Source of the DNA: Gluconobacter cadivus
GTDB taxonomy: Bacteria > Pseudomonadota > Alphaproteobacteria > Acetobacterales > Acetobacteraceae
Assembly (NCBI RefSeq): GCF_015244745.1
Contig: NZ_JABCQI010000001.1
Location: 434,001 to 498,000 of the forward strand
Direction: 5' to 3'
DNA length: 64,000 nt
Position numbers and translations under genes: made by a program. The notes beneath the pieces are model-generated. The model had not been told where the DNA came from, did no database searches, and saw nothing but the letters and a program-made list of their open reading frames with translations. Below are positions 1 through 8,016 of the stretch, piece by piece (position 1 is the first letter of the stretch; each line of letters opens with the position of its first letter).

Positions 1-1001
1 ATCTGCAGGACAACTGGCAGATCTCAAAGAATTTCTCGCTGATGGCGGGCTTCAAGTCCGAGCTGGTCTATACGAACGGCACGCTCCCCGTGGCCGCGAA
101 GCCGGGTTCGCTTTCCCCGTCCTATGCCGTGACGGCACCGGGTGGCGAAATCGACGCCGCCAAGCCGTTCCTGCCCGCTTTCGGCGCGGTGTGGGACATC
201 ACGAAGCATGAGCAGTGGTTCGCCAACATCCAGGAGAACATGCGCTCCTTCCAGGATGCGGGCTATGGCAATGCCACCCCGTGGGGCGCGACCAGCCAGG
301 CCGCTTTCGAAGAATTCAAGAAGAACGGCAAGCCGGAAACCTCATGGACCTACGAAACCGGTCTGCGTGAGCACCGCCAGATCCACCTTGGTCCGCTGAC
401 AGCGATCGAAGGTCAGGTCGAATACTATCACGTTCACTTCTCGAACCGCCTTCTGGCCGTGGCAACGACGCAGACCCTGTCGTCCATCATCGGTTCGGCA
501 ACCACGCTTGCCAACGTGGGTTCGGTCACAACGGATGGTATGGATTTCTCCTTCACCACCCATTTCGGTCCGCATTTCTCGCTGTACAATGCGCTGTCCT
601 ACAACAAATCCACCTATAACGATAACTACAGCACGGGTTCGAGCATCATCCACACGGCTGGAAAGAACGTTGTGGGCATGCCGGACTGGTCGGAAAAGTT
701 CGTCTTCACAACCAACTGGGGCAATGCCTACGGCCAGTTCACTGGCGACGTGATCGGCAAGCGTTATGCGACCTATACCAACGATATGTGGGCCGCACCC
801 TACGCCCAGTTCAACCTGAATGCGGGTTATACGTTCCACAACATCCCGCATCTGGCATCGCTGAAGGTTCAGGGCAACATTACCAACCTGACAAACACGA
901 AGGGATGGTCCACGATCAACGCGACCCAGACCGCGGGTCAGTTCTCGGCCTATCCCATCGCGCCGCGCATGTTCTTCCTGAGCCTGAGCGCCGCCCTGTA
1001 A
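1..1001 (+). CDS. TonB-dependent receptor, C-terminal part (5' end outside window)
   Basis: The frame is open from base 3 to the stop at 999-1001, giving about 332 residues of a protein that starts upstream of the window. The sequence alternates polar and aromatic or hydrophobic residues as in outer-membrane beta-barrel strands, and it closes with a hydrophobic final strand (PRMFFLSLSAAL), as TonB-dependent receptors do. Such receptors import iron chelates or other scarce ligands using TonB energy. The plug domain is not visible, so the ligand is unknown. A glycerophosphodiesterase gene starts 13 bases downstream, so the two are probably co-transcribed. Confidence 0.85.
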   Translation, partial: LQDNWQISKNFSLMAGFKSELVYTNGTLPVAAKPGSLSPSYAVTAPGGEIDAAKPFLPAFGAVWDITKHEQWFANIQENMRSFQDAGYGNATPWGATSQAAFEEFKKNGKPETSWTYETGLREHRQIHLGPLTAIEGQVEYYHVHFSNRLLAVATTQTLSSIIGSATTLANVGSVTTDGMDFSFTTHFGPHFSLYNALSYNKSTYNDNYSTGSSIIHTAGKNVVGMPDWSEKFVFTTNWGNAYGQFTGDVIGKRYATYTNDMWAAPYAQFNLNAGYTFHNIPHLASLKVQGNITNLTNTKGWSTINATQTAGQFSAYPIAPRMFFLSLSAAL

Positions 1002-1014
1002 GGAACACTGCCTT

Positions 1015-2121
1015 ATGCTGACACGTCGCCAGAGCCTCGGCCTGCTCGCGGCAGGGCTTCCCGCCCTGCACCTGCGGGCGAAAGCCGCGCCCTCACTGGC
1101 GCCGAAGCCGCTCGTGTTCGCCCATCGCGGCGCTTCGGCCCTGCGCCCCGAACACACACTGGCCTCCTATGCCCGCGCCATGATGGATGGCGCGGATTTC
1201 ATCGAGCCGGATCTTGTCATGACGCGCGACGGCCATCTGGTCGTCCGACATGAAAGCAATATTGTCGGGACGACGGATGTTTCGGAACGCCCGGAATTCG
1301 CCTCCCGTCACCGATCCCTCAAGATCGACGGACGGGTCGAGACCGGCTGGTTCACCACGGACTTTACGCTCGCCGAACTCAAAACCCTCCGCGCCCGTGA
1401 ACGCCTCTCCACAATCCGCGTCCACAACACACGCTATGACGACCACTTCGAAATTCCGACCTTCGAAGAAGTCATCGAACAGGTCGCAGCACAATCGGCG
1501 GCAACGGGAAAGGTTTTCGGTCTGGTGCCGGAAATCAAGCATTCCACCTATTTCAACAGCCTCGGGCTCAATCCCGAAGCCGCGTTTCTCCAGACCATCG
1601 CTGCCCACGACTATACCCGGCAGGCCCCGCTGGAACTCCAGTCCTTCGAAACCAGCAACCTCGGGCGCATCCGCGCTGATGTCCTGTCCATCAACCCGCA
1701 GGCGCGCCTGATGCTGCTGATGGGTGAACGCAAAGACGTACCGCCGGATCTGCTGGCAGCAGGCAAGACCACGACTTTCGGCGATCTCATGACGCCTGAG
1801 GGCCTCAAGGAGGTCCGGCGCTATGCCGACGTGATCGGGCCGTCCAACACGGACCTGATCCCGCGTGATAGCAAGGGCGCCTGGATGGAGCCATCCAGCC
1901 TCGTTACGGATGCCCATCAGGCCGGACTTCTGGTCCATTCCTACACGGCACGGCCGGAAAATCATTTCCTCCCCGCGCAGCTTCGCAACACTGCAGGCGA
2001 CGCCGCCCGCAACCCCGAGGGCATGATCGCGGAACTGCGCCGCTATCTGGACATGGGCATCGACGGCTTTTTCACCGACGATCCCGCTTTGGGGCGCAAA
2101 GCCGTCGATGGCACGATCTGA
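1015..2121 (+). CDS. glpQ: Glycerophosphodiester phosphodiesterase, exported
   Basis: A 368-residue protein of the GDPD family, which hydrolyses glycerophosphodiesters to glycerol 3-phosphate and an alcohol. The mature part begins with the family signature (FAHRGASALRPEHT, then FIEPDLVMTRDGHLVVRHE), which carries the catalytic His and metal-binding Glu/Asp residues. The N-terminus has a twin-Arg motif (TRRQSLG), a hydrophobic stretch and an Ala-rich cleavage region, so it is probably a Tat-exported periplasmic enzyme like GlpQ, not the cytoplasmic UgpQ. A Shine-Dalgarno sequence (AAGGA) lies about 9 bases before the ATG. It follows the TonB receptor gene by 13 bases and ends just before a strong terminator. 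Confidence 0.93.
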   Translation: MLTRRQSLGLLAAGLPALHLRAKAAPSLAPKPLVFAHRGASALRPEHTLASYARAMMDGADFIEPDLVMTRDGHLVVRHESNIVGTTDVSERPEFASRHRSLKIDGRVETGWFTTDFTLAELKTLRARERLSTIRVHNTRYDDHFEIPTFEEVIEQVAAQSAATGKVFGLVPEIKHSTYFNSLGLNPEAAFLQTIAAHDYTRQAPLELQSFETSNLGRIRADVLSINPQARLMLLMGERKDVPPDLLAAGKTTTFGDLMTPEGLKEVRRYADVIGPSNTDLIPRDSKGAWMEPSSLVTDAHQAGLLVHSYTARPENHFLPAQLRNTAGDAARNPEGMIAELRRYLDMGIDGFFTDDPALGRKAVDGTI

Positions 2122-2137
2122 CAGCAGTCAGATCACC

Positions 2138-2184
2138 ACCACAAAAAAGGAGGCTCTCTTTCCGGGAGCCTCCTTTTTTGTGGT
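2138..2184. terminator. Bidirectional Rho-independent terminator
   Basis: A perfect 19-bp inverted repeat (2138-2156 with 2166-2184, 9-base loop) has A-runs and T-runs built into the stem, so it reads as a terminator on both strands. It lies between the convergent ends of glpQ (plus) and the DJ-1/PfpI gene (minus). Confidence 0.93.
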
Positions 2185-2196
2185 TTTCAGGCGATG

Positions 2197-2724
2197 TCAG
2201 CTGAGCCTGAAGTGCCGGAGCATGGCCTTATTAAAAGCCGGGATATCGGCGGGACAGCGGGAAAAGACATAAGGCCCGTCAACAACAACCGCATTGTCCA
2301 CCCAGATCGCCCCTGAATTCTCCAGATCGCGGCGAATGGCTGGCCAGGATGTGACGGTTCGTCCTTTAAGCTCATTCACCTCAATCAGCGTCTGCACACC
2401 ATGGCAGATGGCTGCAATCGGCTTGTTCGCTTTTACGAACGCCTTGGCAAACGCCACCACGTCCCTGTTCAGACGCAGCGCATCTGACGAAACCGGACCA
2501 CCCGGAAGAAACAGGGCATCGTAATCTCCTGCCTTGGCATCAGCGATCGCCAGATCGGCCCGGATGCCATGCGAGGGATAAATACCGTTATTAACGGCCT
2601 GAAATTCCCCGCCCTTGAGAGAAATGATCATGACAGTCGCCCCGGCATTTTCCAGAGCGGCCCGGGATGCGGTCAGTTCGATTTCCTCAAGGCCATCCGT
2701 GGCCAGTACAGCGACTTTTACCAT
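2197..2724 (-). CDS. DJ-1/PfpI family protein
   Basis: A 175-residue member of the class I glutamine-amidotransferase-like DJ-1/PfpI superfamily. It has an early acidic residue in DGLEE and the nucleophile elbow AAICHG, placing the reactive Cys near residue 107 next to His. Family members act as deglycases, glyoxalase-like enzymes, chaperones or, historically, proteases, so the exact reaction is not settled. The chosen ATG has AAGGAGGGG about 10 bases upstream; the frame extends 22 codons further but without a better site. It lies 62 bases downstream of the aldehyde dehydrogenase gene on the same strand, so a joint role in aldehyde detoxification is a reasonable inference. Confidence 0.88.
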   Translation of the reverse strand: MVKVAVLATDGLEEIELTASRAALENAGATVMIISLKGGEFQAVNNGIYPSHGIRADLAIADAKAGDYDALFLPGGPVSSDALRLNRDVVAFAKAFVKANKPIAAICHGVQTLIEVNELKGRTVTSWPAIRRDLENSGAIWVDNAVVVDGPYVFSRCPADIPAFNKAMLRHFRLS

Positions 2725-2786
2725 GATGCCGATCCCCTCCTTCAGGAAAAAGCGGGCTACCGTCGTGTGGCACCCCGCCAATGCGT

Positions 2787-4229
2787 TCATGCGTTAAGGT
2801 AAATGGTCTTGGTCTGGACATAGGCTTCCATGCCGTGCTGCCCGTCTTCGCCTCCCAGACCACTCTCCTTGTAGCCATGATGGAAGCCCTGCGGCGCCTC
2901 GCCGCCCGGACGATTCACATAGACCTCGCCAAATTCAAGCTCGCGGGTCATGCGAAGGACCCGGCTCAGATCGTTGGTGAAGAGATAGGCTGACAGGCCA
3001 TAACGGCAGTCATTGGCCCAGGCGATGGCCTGATCGAAGTCCTTAACCCGAATCAGCGACATGACCGGTCCGAACACCTCGTTATGAACGACGTCCATGT
3101 CCTGTGTGACATCGGTCAGCAGCGTCGGGGCATAGAAATATCCCTGATCATAGACGCCCCCTCTCAGGCGTTTGCCGCCCATGGCCAGACGCGCGCCCTG
3201 CCTGATGGCATTTTCGACCATGGCATGGACCTTGTTGAGTTCGTCCTCGCTGACTTTCGGGCCCATATCCGTGTCCGGGTCCGTTGGCAGTCCGACCTTC
3301 AGCGCCTCGATCTTCTCGCGAATTTTCTGAACAAACCGATCGTAGATGGCTTCATGGATATAGGTACGCTCGTTGGACGTGCAGACCTGCCCGCCATTGC
3401 CAAACCGTGCAGCCACCGCAGCATCCGCAGCCTTATCCAGATCGGCGTCTTCCATCACCATAAACGGTGCCTTCCCGCCAAGTTCGAGGCGGACTTCCTT
3501 CAGTGTTTCGGAAGCGGCCGCCATGATCTTCTTGCCTGCGGGGGTTGAACCGGTCATCGTAATGAGCCGGACGTCTTTATGCGCCACCAGCGGCACACCG
3601 ACATCCTTGCCATCTCCCGTCACGATATTGATGACGCCATGAGGAATCTTTGCTTCCCTGACCAGCTTCGCCAGATGCAGGCAGGTCAGCGGGGTCAGTT
3701 CATGCGGTTTAAGAACAATGGTGTTTCCCGCCGCCACAGCGGGGCCGATCTTTCTTGCACAGAGTGCCAGCGGAAAATTCCAGGCCGTAATGGCCCCGAT
3801 AACGCCCAGCGGCACGCGATCGATCAGGATTTTCTCGTTCGGCGAACTTCCCGGAATGATTTCGCCCTGAAGGCGCAGCACATTCTCCGCCGCGAACCGC
3901 AGCAGGCCAATCGCAAAATCGACTTCAATGCGGGCCTCCTTCAACGGTTTGCCCATTTCGGCGGTAATGAGAGCGGCCAGATTTTCGCGGTCCCGCTTTA
4001 CCAGATCCTTCAAGGCATGAATGTAATCAGCCCGTTCGGTCGCCGTACGTTGGCTCCAGCCGACAAACGCCGATTTTGCAGCCGAGACAGCGACATCCAC
4101 ATCCGCTTCTCCGCCTTTGGCGACTTCGCCAATCACTGCTTTCGTGGCCGGATTTTCAACCGTGATCCATTCCCCGCCTTTCGGTGAGACCCAGCTGCCA
4201 TTGATGAAAAGAGTGCTTTTCTCAGTCAT
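2787..4229 (-). CDS. aldA: NAD(P)-dependent aldehyde dehydrogenase, AldA-like
   Basis: A 480-residue aldehyde dehydrogenase. Catalytic residues are all present: Asn151 in AWNFPL, Glu249 in LELGGKAPF and Cys283 in GGQVCTSNE, with the usual ALDH C-terminal signatures. By remembered comparison it resembles E. coli AldA (lactaldehyde/glycolaldehyde dehydrogenase) along its whole length, including the C-terminal region around HGYKESGLGG. The substrate is inferred only from that similarity. No signal peptide or membrane segment is seen, so it is a soluble cytoplasmic enzyme, unlike the membrane-bound quinoprotein dehydrogenases of acetic acid bacteria. The ATG at 4229 has AGGAAA just upstream. A 12-bp palindrome lies about 140 bases upstream. 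Confidence 0.92.
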   Translation of the reverse strand: MTEKSTLFINGSWVSPKGGEWITVENPATKAVIGEVAKGGEADVDVAVSAAKSAFVGWSQRTATERADYIHALKDLVKRDRENLAALITAEMGKPLKEARIEVDFAIGLLRFAAENVLRLQGEIIPGSSPNEKILIDRVPLGVIGAITAWNFPLALCARKIGPAVAAGNTIVLKPHELTPLTCLHLAKLVREAKIPHGVINIVTGDGKDVGVPLVAHKDVRLITMTGSTPAGKKIMAAASETLKEVRLELGGKAPFMVMEDADLDKAADAAVAARFGNGGQVCTSNERTYIHEAIYDRFVQKIREKIEALKVGLPTDPDTDMGPKVSEDELNKVHAMVENAIRQGARLAMGGKRLRGGVYDQGYFYAPTLLTDVTQDMDVVHNEVFGPVMSLIRVKDFDQAIAWANDCRYGLSAYLFTNDLSRVLRMTRELEFGEVYVNRPGGEAPQGFHHGYKESGLGGEDGQHGMEAYVQTKTIYLNA

Positions 4230-4549
4230 GGAGTTTCCTGCATTCCTGTGTGACGACTTGCGCCCTGTCTTCAAACAGACGCATCAGGACGCCTGCAGTT
4301 CACTCAATGAGGGCACGAAAGTGACATTCTTTTGCAATCAAGAGCGATAAAGCGCCAATTTCCGGGAACGATCGTTCAGTCCCGCATCATGCCAGATGAA
4401 GTAGAGGAACGTTTACTCAGAGAACCAAGATGTGAAAATACGCGCCCTTCCTCACGCAGACTGTCCAATGCTGCAGCGATACTGCACCCCATACAGGGCC
4501 AAATCTTTTCAACACGGAGCGTCTGTTGGGGCAAAAGATATCCCCAGAA
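4230..4549. other. Intergenic region upstream of aldA
   Basis: These 320 bases lie between the aldA start and the end of the YaiI/YqxD gene, both on the minus strand. I see no coding frame with a credible ribosome site. The stretch should hold the aldA promoter. It contains the perfect 12-bp palindrome at 4366-4377, listed separately. No clear -35/-10 pair can be called. Confidence 0.5.
4366..4377. promoter_or_regulatory. 12-bp palindrome upstream of aldA, possible operator
   Basis: GAACGATCGTTC is a perfect 12-bp dyad about 140 bases upstream of the aldA start codon. Dyads of this size and composition are typical of operators for TetR-type dimeric regulators. No regulator gene is adjacent, so assignment to a family is inference only. 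Confidence 0.35.
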
Positions 4550-5077
4550 TCAGGGAACATCTCCGGGGAAGGCCCTGTGGATTGTTTCTGAAGAACTGGG
4601 GAGCGATTGCGCCAGAGCAGCTTTTCTGCGGAGTCGCACGATGAGTGTATCGAGCGCGGATAAAAACCGGCTCCGGTCGTTTTTGCCGAAAGACGGATTA
4701 TAGGTCGTCACCGCCCCCGTCTCGCGTAGACCCTGCATCAGATCGCGCATCGCCGAGACCATACCGACAGAGCGTTCGTCGATTTCCTCACCGTTCGGAC
4801 GCAGAACCGAACCTTTCTTGGCAAGACACCGCACGGCCAGCGGAATATCGCTAGTAATGACGATGTCGGACGCCGTCACCTGCTCCGCAATCCAGTCATC
4901 CGCCACGTCCGGCCCTTCAGGAACCACAACGCGTTCGATGAGCGGAGACTGTGGGACATTCATCCAGCTATTAGCGACAATGATCGTTTTCAGGCTATAG
5001 CGCGCCCCAACCCGATAGATCTCGTCCTTCACCGGACAGGCATCGGCATCAACCAGAAGCCGGGTCGTGTTTGCCAC
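4550..5077 (-). CDS. YaiI/YqxD (DUF188) family protein
   Basis: A 175-residue protein of the YaiI/YqxD family, recognised from its N-terminal LLVDADACPVKDEI motif, the central TSDIPLA and the RPNGEEID segment. The conserved acidic residues resemble those of PIN-like nucleases, but the cellular function is not established. Translation begins at a GTG 3 bases after the gntK stop. A strong GGAGGG sits inside the end of gntK about 7 bases upstream, so this is the last gene of the pentose phosphate run and probably translationally coupled. Confidence 0.9.
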   Translation of the reverse strand: MANTTRLLVDADACPVKDEIYRVGARYSLKTIIVANSWMNVPQSPLIERVVVPEGPDVADDWIAEQVTASDIVITSDIPLAVRCLAKKGSVLRPNGEEIDERSVGMVSAMRDLMQGLRETGAVTTYNPSFGKNDRSRFLSALDTLIVRLRRKAALAQSLPSSSETIHRAFPGDVP

Positions 5078-5080
5078 GGA

Positions 5081-5623
5081 TCAGCCCTCCGTCTGGAAAT
5101 GACGGATCAGTTCCTCCAGCACCACGTCCGGGTGCTTCTCGCCGGACACGCGGATTACCGGCTCGTCGTCCCCCGGCACTTCAAGCGTCGCGAGCTGACT
5201 TGGCAGCAGGCTGGCAGGCATGAAATGCCCTTCCCGCCGCTCCAGCCGCGCCGCAAGTTCAGTGGCGGACGTGTCGATATGAACGAACTCGATTGGCAAT
5301 CCGTTGGCACGAAGCTGTTCACGATAGGCACGTTTGAGCGCGGAACATGTCAGCACCGCACCATGGCCAGCTTCGACCTGTGCCCGCAGCCAGTCATGAC
5401 ACAGTGCAAGCCAAGGCGCGCGATCTGCATCGGTCAGCGGCTGGCCGGTGCTCATTTTCTCGACATTCGCAGGCGGATGCAGGGCATCGCCCTCCTGAAA
5501 ATGCCAACCGAGCCGGGTCGCGAGGCCCGTTGCAATGGTTGTCTTGCCCGTCCCAGAGACGCCCATAATCACGAGAAAACGCGGCTCCAGACCCATCTTC
5601 ACCCGTGCTGCCGAAGCCGTCAT
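5081..5623 (-). CDS. gntK: Gluconokinase
   Basis: A 180-residue kinase of the GntK type that phosphorylates gluconate to 6-phosphogluconate. It shows a Walker A loop (MGVSGTGKTT), the family segment FQEGDALHPPANVEKM and the region around CSALKRAYRE. It lets cytoplasmic gluconate enter the pentose phosphate pathway. The chosen ATG overlaps the rpiA stop as ATGA. A second in-frame ATG nine codons later is an alternative. The frame is open further upstream inside rpiA, but that extension is not family-like. It sits between rpiA and the YaiI gene. Confidence 0.93.
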   Translation of the reverse strand: MTASAARVKMGLEPRFLVIMGVSGTGKTTIATGLATRLGWHFQEGDALHPPANVEKMSTGQPLTDADRAPWLALCHDWLRAQVEAGHGAVLTCSALKRAYREQLRANGLPIEFVHIDTSATELAARLERREGHFMPASLLPSQLATLEVPGDDEPVIRVSGEKHPDVVLEELIRHFQTEG

Positions 5624-6315
5624 GGCTCCCACCGCTCCACGCCTTCTGTCGTGGCGACCAGAACATCCGAGGCCATGTTGAGGAACATGCCATGCTCCAC
5701 CACACCGACGATCCGGTCGATTTTCCCTGCCAGATCTTCGGGATTTTCGATTGGTCCGAAATGGCAGTCCAGAATCATGTTGCCGGTATCCGTCACGAAC
5801 AGCGATCCGGCACGATCGGCCCTCGGCTTCACACCACGCGCGCCACAGGCCGCAAGGCGCTCCGCCGTGCATTCCCAGCCGAAGGAAATGACTTCAACAG
5901 GCACAGGTGCGCGTTCGCCCAGCAGATCGACAGGCTTGGTGCCGTCCACGATCACCACGAAACGCTTCGCGGCCTGTGCCACGATTTTCTCGCGAAGGAG
6001 CGCGCCGCCCAGACCTTTGATGAGGTTCAGCGAACCGCGCTGGACCTCGTCCGCACCATCAATCGCAATGTCAATCCGACGATGCGCGCTGAAATCCGTC
6101 AGGGGAATTCCAGCCTTGATCGCCTTGTCCTCACTGTCATCGGAGGTCGGAATGCCGAAAATTTCCAGCCCTTCCGCAACACGCTCGCCCAGACGTTCGA
6201 TCATATAGGCGGCCGTGCTGCCCGTTCCGAGCCCCACGACCATGCCGCTCTTGACCATATCAGCGGCTTCACGCGCAGCGGTGCGCTTGTGAACGCTCAT
6301 ATCCGTGCCGCTCAT
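5620..6315 (-). CDS. rpiA: Ribose-5-phosphate isomerase A
   Basis: A 231-residue RpiA, interconverting ribose 5-phosphate and ribulose 5-phosphate. Diagnostic segments are the phosphate-binding GLGTGSTA near residue 30, the DGADEV motif with its catalytic Asp residues, and KGLGGALLREK. Its length is normal for the family. The start ATG overlaps the pgl stop by 4 bases and its stop overlaps gntK by 4 bases, so pgl-rpiA-gntK are translated from one message. An ATG five codons in is an alternative start. Confidence 0.95.
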   Translation of the reverse strand: MSGTDMSVHKRTAAREAADMVKSGMVVGLGTGSTAAYMIERLGERVAEGLEIFGIPTSDDSEDKAIKAGIPLTDFSAHRRIDIAIDGADEVQRGSLNLIKGLGGALLREKIVAQAAKRFVVIVDGTKPVDLLGERAPVPVEVISFGWECTAERLAACGARGVKPRADRAGSLFVTDTGNMILDCHFGPIENPEDLAGKIDRIVGVVEHGMFLNMASDVLVATTEGVERWEP

Positions 6316-7052
6316 GCGTCTTCTCCGACCGCAGCGCGATCTGCAAGAATGACGATCCGGCCTTCGCTCGTCACGCGGGCGGACGGGATGGAACTGTCGC
6401 CTTCGACCAGACGCTCCAGCATTTCGACCTTGGACGCCCCCGTCACGAGGAACACGACCAGCGCGCTGGACTGAATGGCGGGGTAGGTCAACGTGATGCG
6501 TTCATAAGGCGCGGTGGACGGTGCGGCCGTTCCGACCCAAGCCTTGCGCTCCTTCAGGACAGGCTGTCCCGGAAACAGCGATGCCGTATGACCATCCGTG
6601 CCGAGGCCCAGCATGACCAGGTCGAACAGCGGACGCTTCGGATCAAGTTCCGTGGCGCCATAAGAGGTCCGGAGGGTTTTTTCGTAAGCCTGTGCGTCTG
6701 CCTCGACCGTGTCACCGGTCGGAATGGCATGGACGTTCTGCGCGGGCACCGGGACATGCGACAATAGGACGGACTGCCCGACCGTATGGTTGCTGTCCGC
6801 ATGGCCTTCGGGCACGTGGCGCTCGTCGCCATAGAAAATCTCGACCCGCTCCCACGGAACCAGCTTTGCCCGTGATGGCGTTGCGAGGATCTCGAACAGG
6901 CGCTTGGGCGTGGAGCCTCCGGAAAGTGCCACCCGGAACAGGCCGTCCGTCTTGGCGAGAACACCTTCGATGAAGAGATCAGCCATCCGCAGGGCAACGG
7001 CTTCCGAATCAGGGAGGGTTTCCAGAGTGGCGGTGCGAATATCGGTCGTCAT
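6312..7052 (-). CDS. pgl: 6-phosphogluconolactonase
   Basis: A 246-residue member of the DevB/Pgl family, hydrolysing 6-phosphogluconolactone in the oxidative pentose phosphate branch. The segments VALSGGSTPKRLFE, IFYGDERHVP with the SNHTVG loop, and LGLGTDGHTASLFPG are all characteristic. It overlaps the upstream HAD gene and the downstream rpiA gene by 4 bases each, which supports tight co-expression. Confidence 0.95.
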   Translation of the reverse strand: MTTDIRTATLETLPDSEAVALRMADLFIEGVLAKTDGLFRVALSGGSTPKRLFEILATPSRAKLVPWERVEIFYGDERHVPEGHADSNHTVGQSVLLSHVPVPAQNVHAIPTGDTVEADAQAYEKTLRTSYGATELDPKRPLFDLVMLGLGTDGHTASLFPGQPVLKERKAWVGTAAPSTAPYERITLTYPAIQSSALVVFLVTGASKVEMLERLVEGDSSIPSARVTSEGRIVILADRAAVGEDA

Positions 7053-7909
7053 GAATGAGGAACCCTCGGCAGAATGTAGCGCTCAACAGCCTTGGCCCAG
7101 CCATCGCGCTCGTTGGTGTCCGTGCAAACCTGTGCGGCGGCTTTCACGTCCTCTTCGGCCTGTCCCATGGCAATCCCCAGTCCTGCGACCGAAAACATCG
7201 GCAGGTCGTTATGGGCATCGCCAAGGCAGGCCACCTCATGCGGCGCAATGCCGTGGGCAAGCGCCAGTTCGCGGATCGCCTCGCCCTTGTTGGCAAGGGC
7301 CGGCGTCACGTCGAGAAGAATATCGGAAGAGCGGCGCACGCTCGCTTCTCCCTGAAGCATCGCGCCGAGTTCGGTCTCGACGTCCTGAAGCAGGCTGGTG
7401 TTGCTGCTCACGCCCATCACCTTGCCAATGCCCTCGAATTCCTTGCGCAGATCGGGAACCTGATGCGGCGTCAGTCCGGTGATGCCGTGCTCATGCTGGA
7501 CGAACGGCGTATGAGCGTCCTGAACCATCCAGTAGGACTGCCGCAGGAACCATGTTTCGATCCCATGCAGATGCAGCATGTCATACACGATCGACAGCAC
7601 ATTCGGGGTGAGAACGCGGCTGACACTCGTAGTCCCGTCGGGCTTGAAAATGATACCGCCATTGAAACCGGCATTCTGCCCGGTCAGACCAAGCTGCTCG
7701 ATATAGGGCACCATGGCGGCGGGTGGCCGCGCACTGGCGAGGCACAGCGGAATCCCCCGCTCCTGAAGTATTTTCGCCATCGTCAGCGTGGACGGCGCAA
7801 TGGTCTTGTCTGGCGTCAGGAGCGTGCCATCCATGTCGGATACAACCATCCGGATGGTTTTTGGCAACGGTGGCAGATCCGCATGGATGGCGTCGAGGTC
7901 AACGGACAT
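7049..7909 (-). CDS. Cof-type HAD-IIB family phosphatase
   Basis: A 286-residue haloacid-dehalogenase-type hydrolase. Motif I is DMDGTLL with Asp25 and Asp27, and the C-terminal motif is GDAHNDLPMF, as in Cof/YbiV-type sugar-phosphate phosphatases. The substrate cannot be read from sequence. Its stop overlaps the pgl start by 4 bases, so it belongs to the pentose phosphate cluster, and removal of an unwanted sugar phosphate is a plausible but unproven role. The ATG at 7909 has an AGGGG site 6 bases upstream. The frame extends 31 codons upstream through a terminator-like hairpin, which argues against the longer form. Confidence 0.9.
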   Translation of the reverse strand: MSVDLDAIHADLPPLPKTIRMVVSDMDGTLLTPDKTIAPSTLTMAKILQERGIPLCLASARPPAAMVPYIEQLGLTGQNAGFNGGIIFKPDGTTSVSRVLTPNVLSIVYDMLHLHGIETWFLRQSYWMVQDAHTPFVQHEHGITGLTPHQVPDLRKEFEGIGKVMGVSSNTSLLQDVETELGAMLQGEASVRRSSDILLDVTPALANKGEAIRELALAHGIAPHEVACLGDAHNDLPMFSVAGLGIAMGQAEEDVKAAAQVCTDTNERDGWAKAVERYILPRVPHS

Positions 7910-7921
7910 AAAAGCCCCTGT

Positions 7922-7950
7922 AAAAACCCCCGTCAGAGTCTTTGCGGGGG
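7922..7950 (-). terminator. Terminator-like hairpin between gnd and the HAD gene
   Basis: On the minus strand a 6-bp GC-rich stem (7945-7950 with 7927-7932) is followed directly by five Ts. It lies 67 bases beyond the gnd stop and just before the HAD ribosome site, so it could attenuate transcription from the tkt-tal-gnd part into the HAD-pgl-rpiA-gntK part. Confidence 0.6.
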
Positions 7951-7991
7951 CTGGCTGGTCAGCAATGGTAAAACCATACCCTGCCAGCCAG
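7951..7991. repeat. Nested inverted repeat next to the gnd terminator
   Basis: CTGGCTGG (7951-7958) is complementary to CCAGCCAG (7984-7991). Inside it a second 5-bp stem (7965-7969 with 7973-7977) has a 3-base loop. On the minus-strand transcript this folds just before the terminator hairpin at 7922-7950. Confidence 0.6.
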
Positions 7992-8016
7992 TCATTGCCC
8001 ATGAGGGGCGGTAGTC

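Noticed and set aside
4332-4703. A 123-codon plus-strand frame in the aldA upstream region
   Set aside because: It overlaps the YaiI/YqxD gene, lacks a ribosome site and has no recognisable features.
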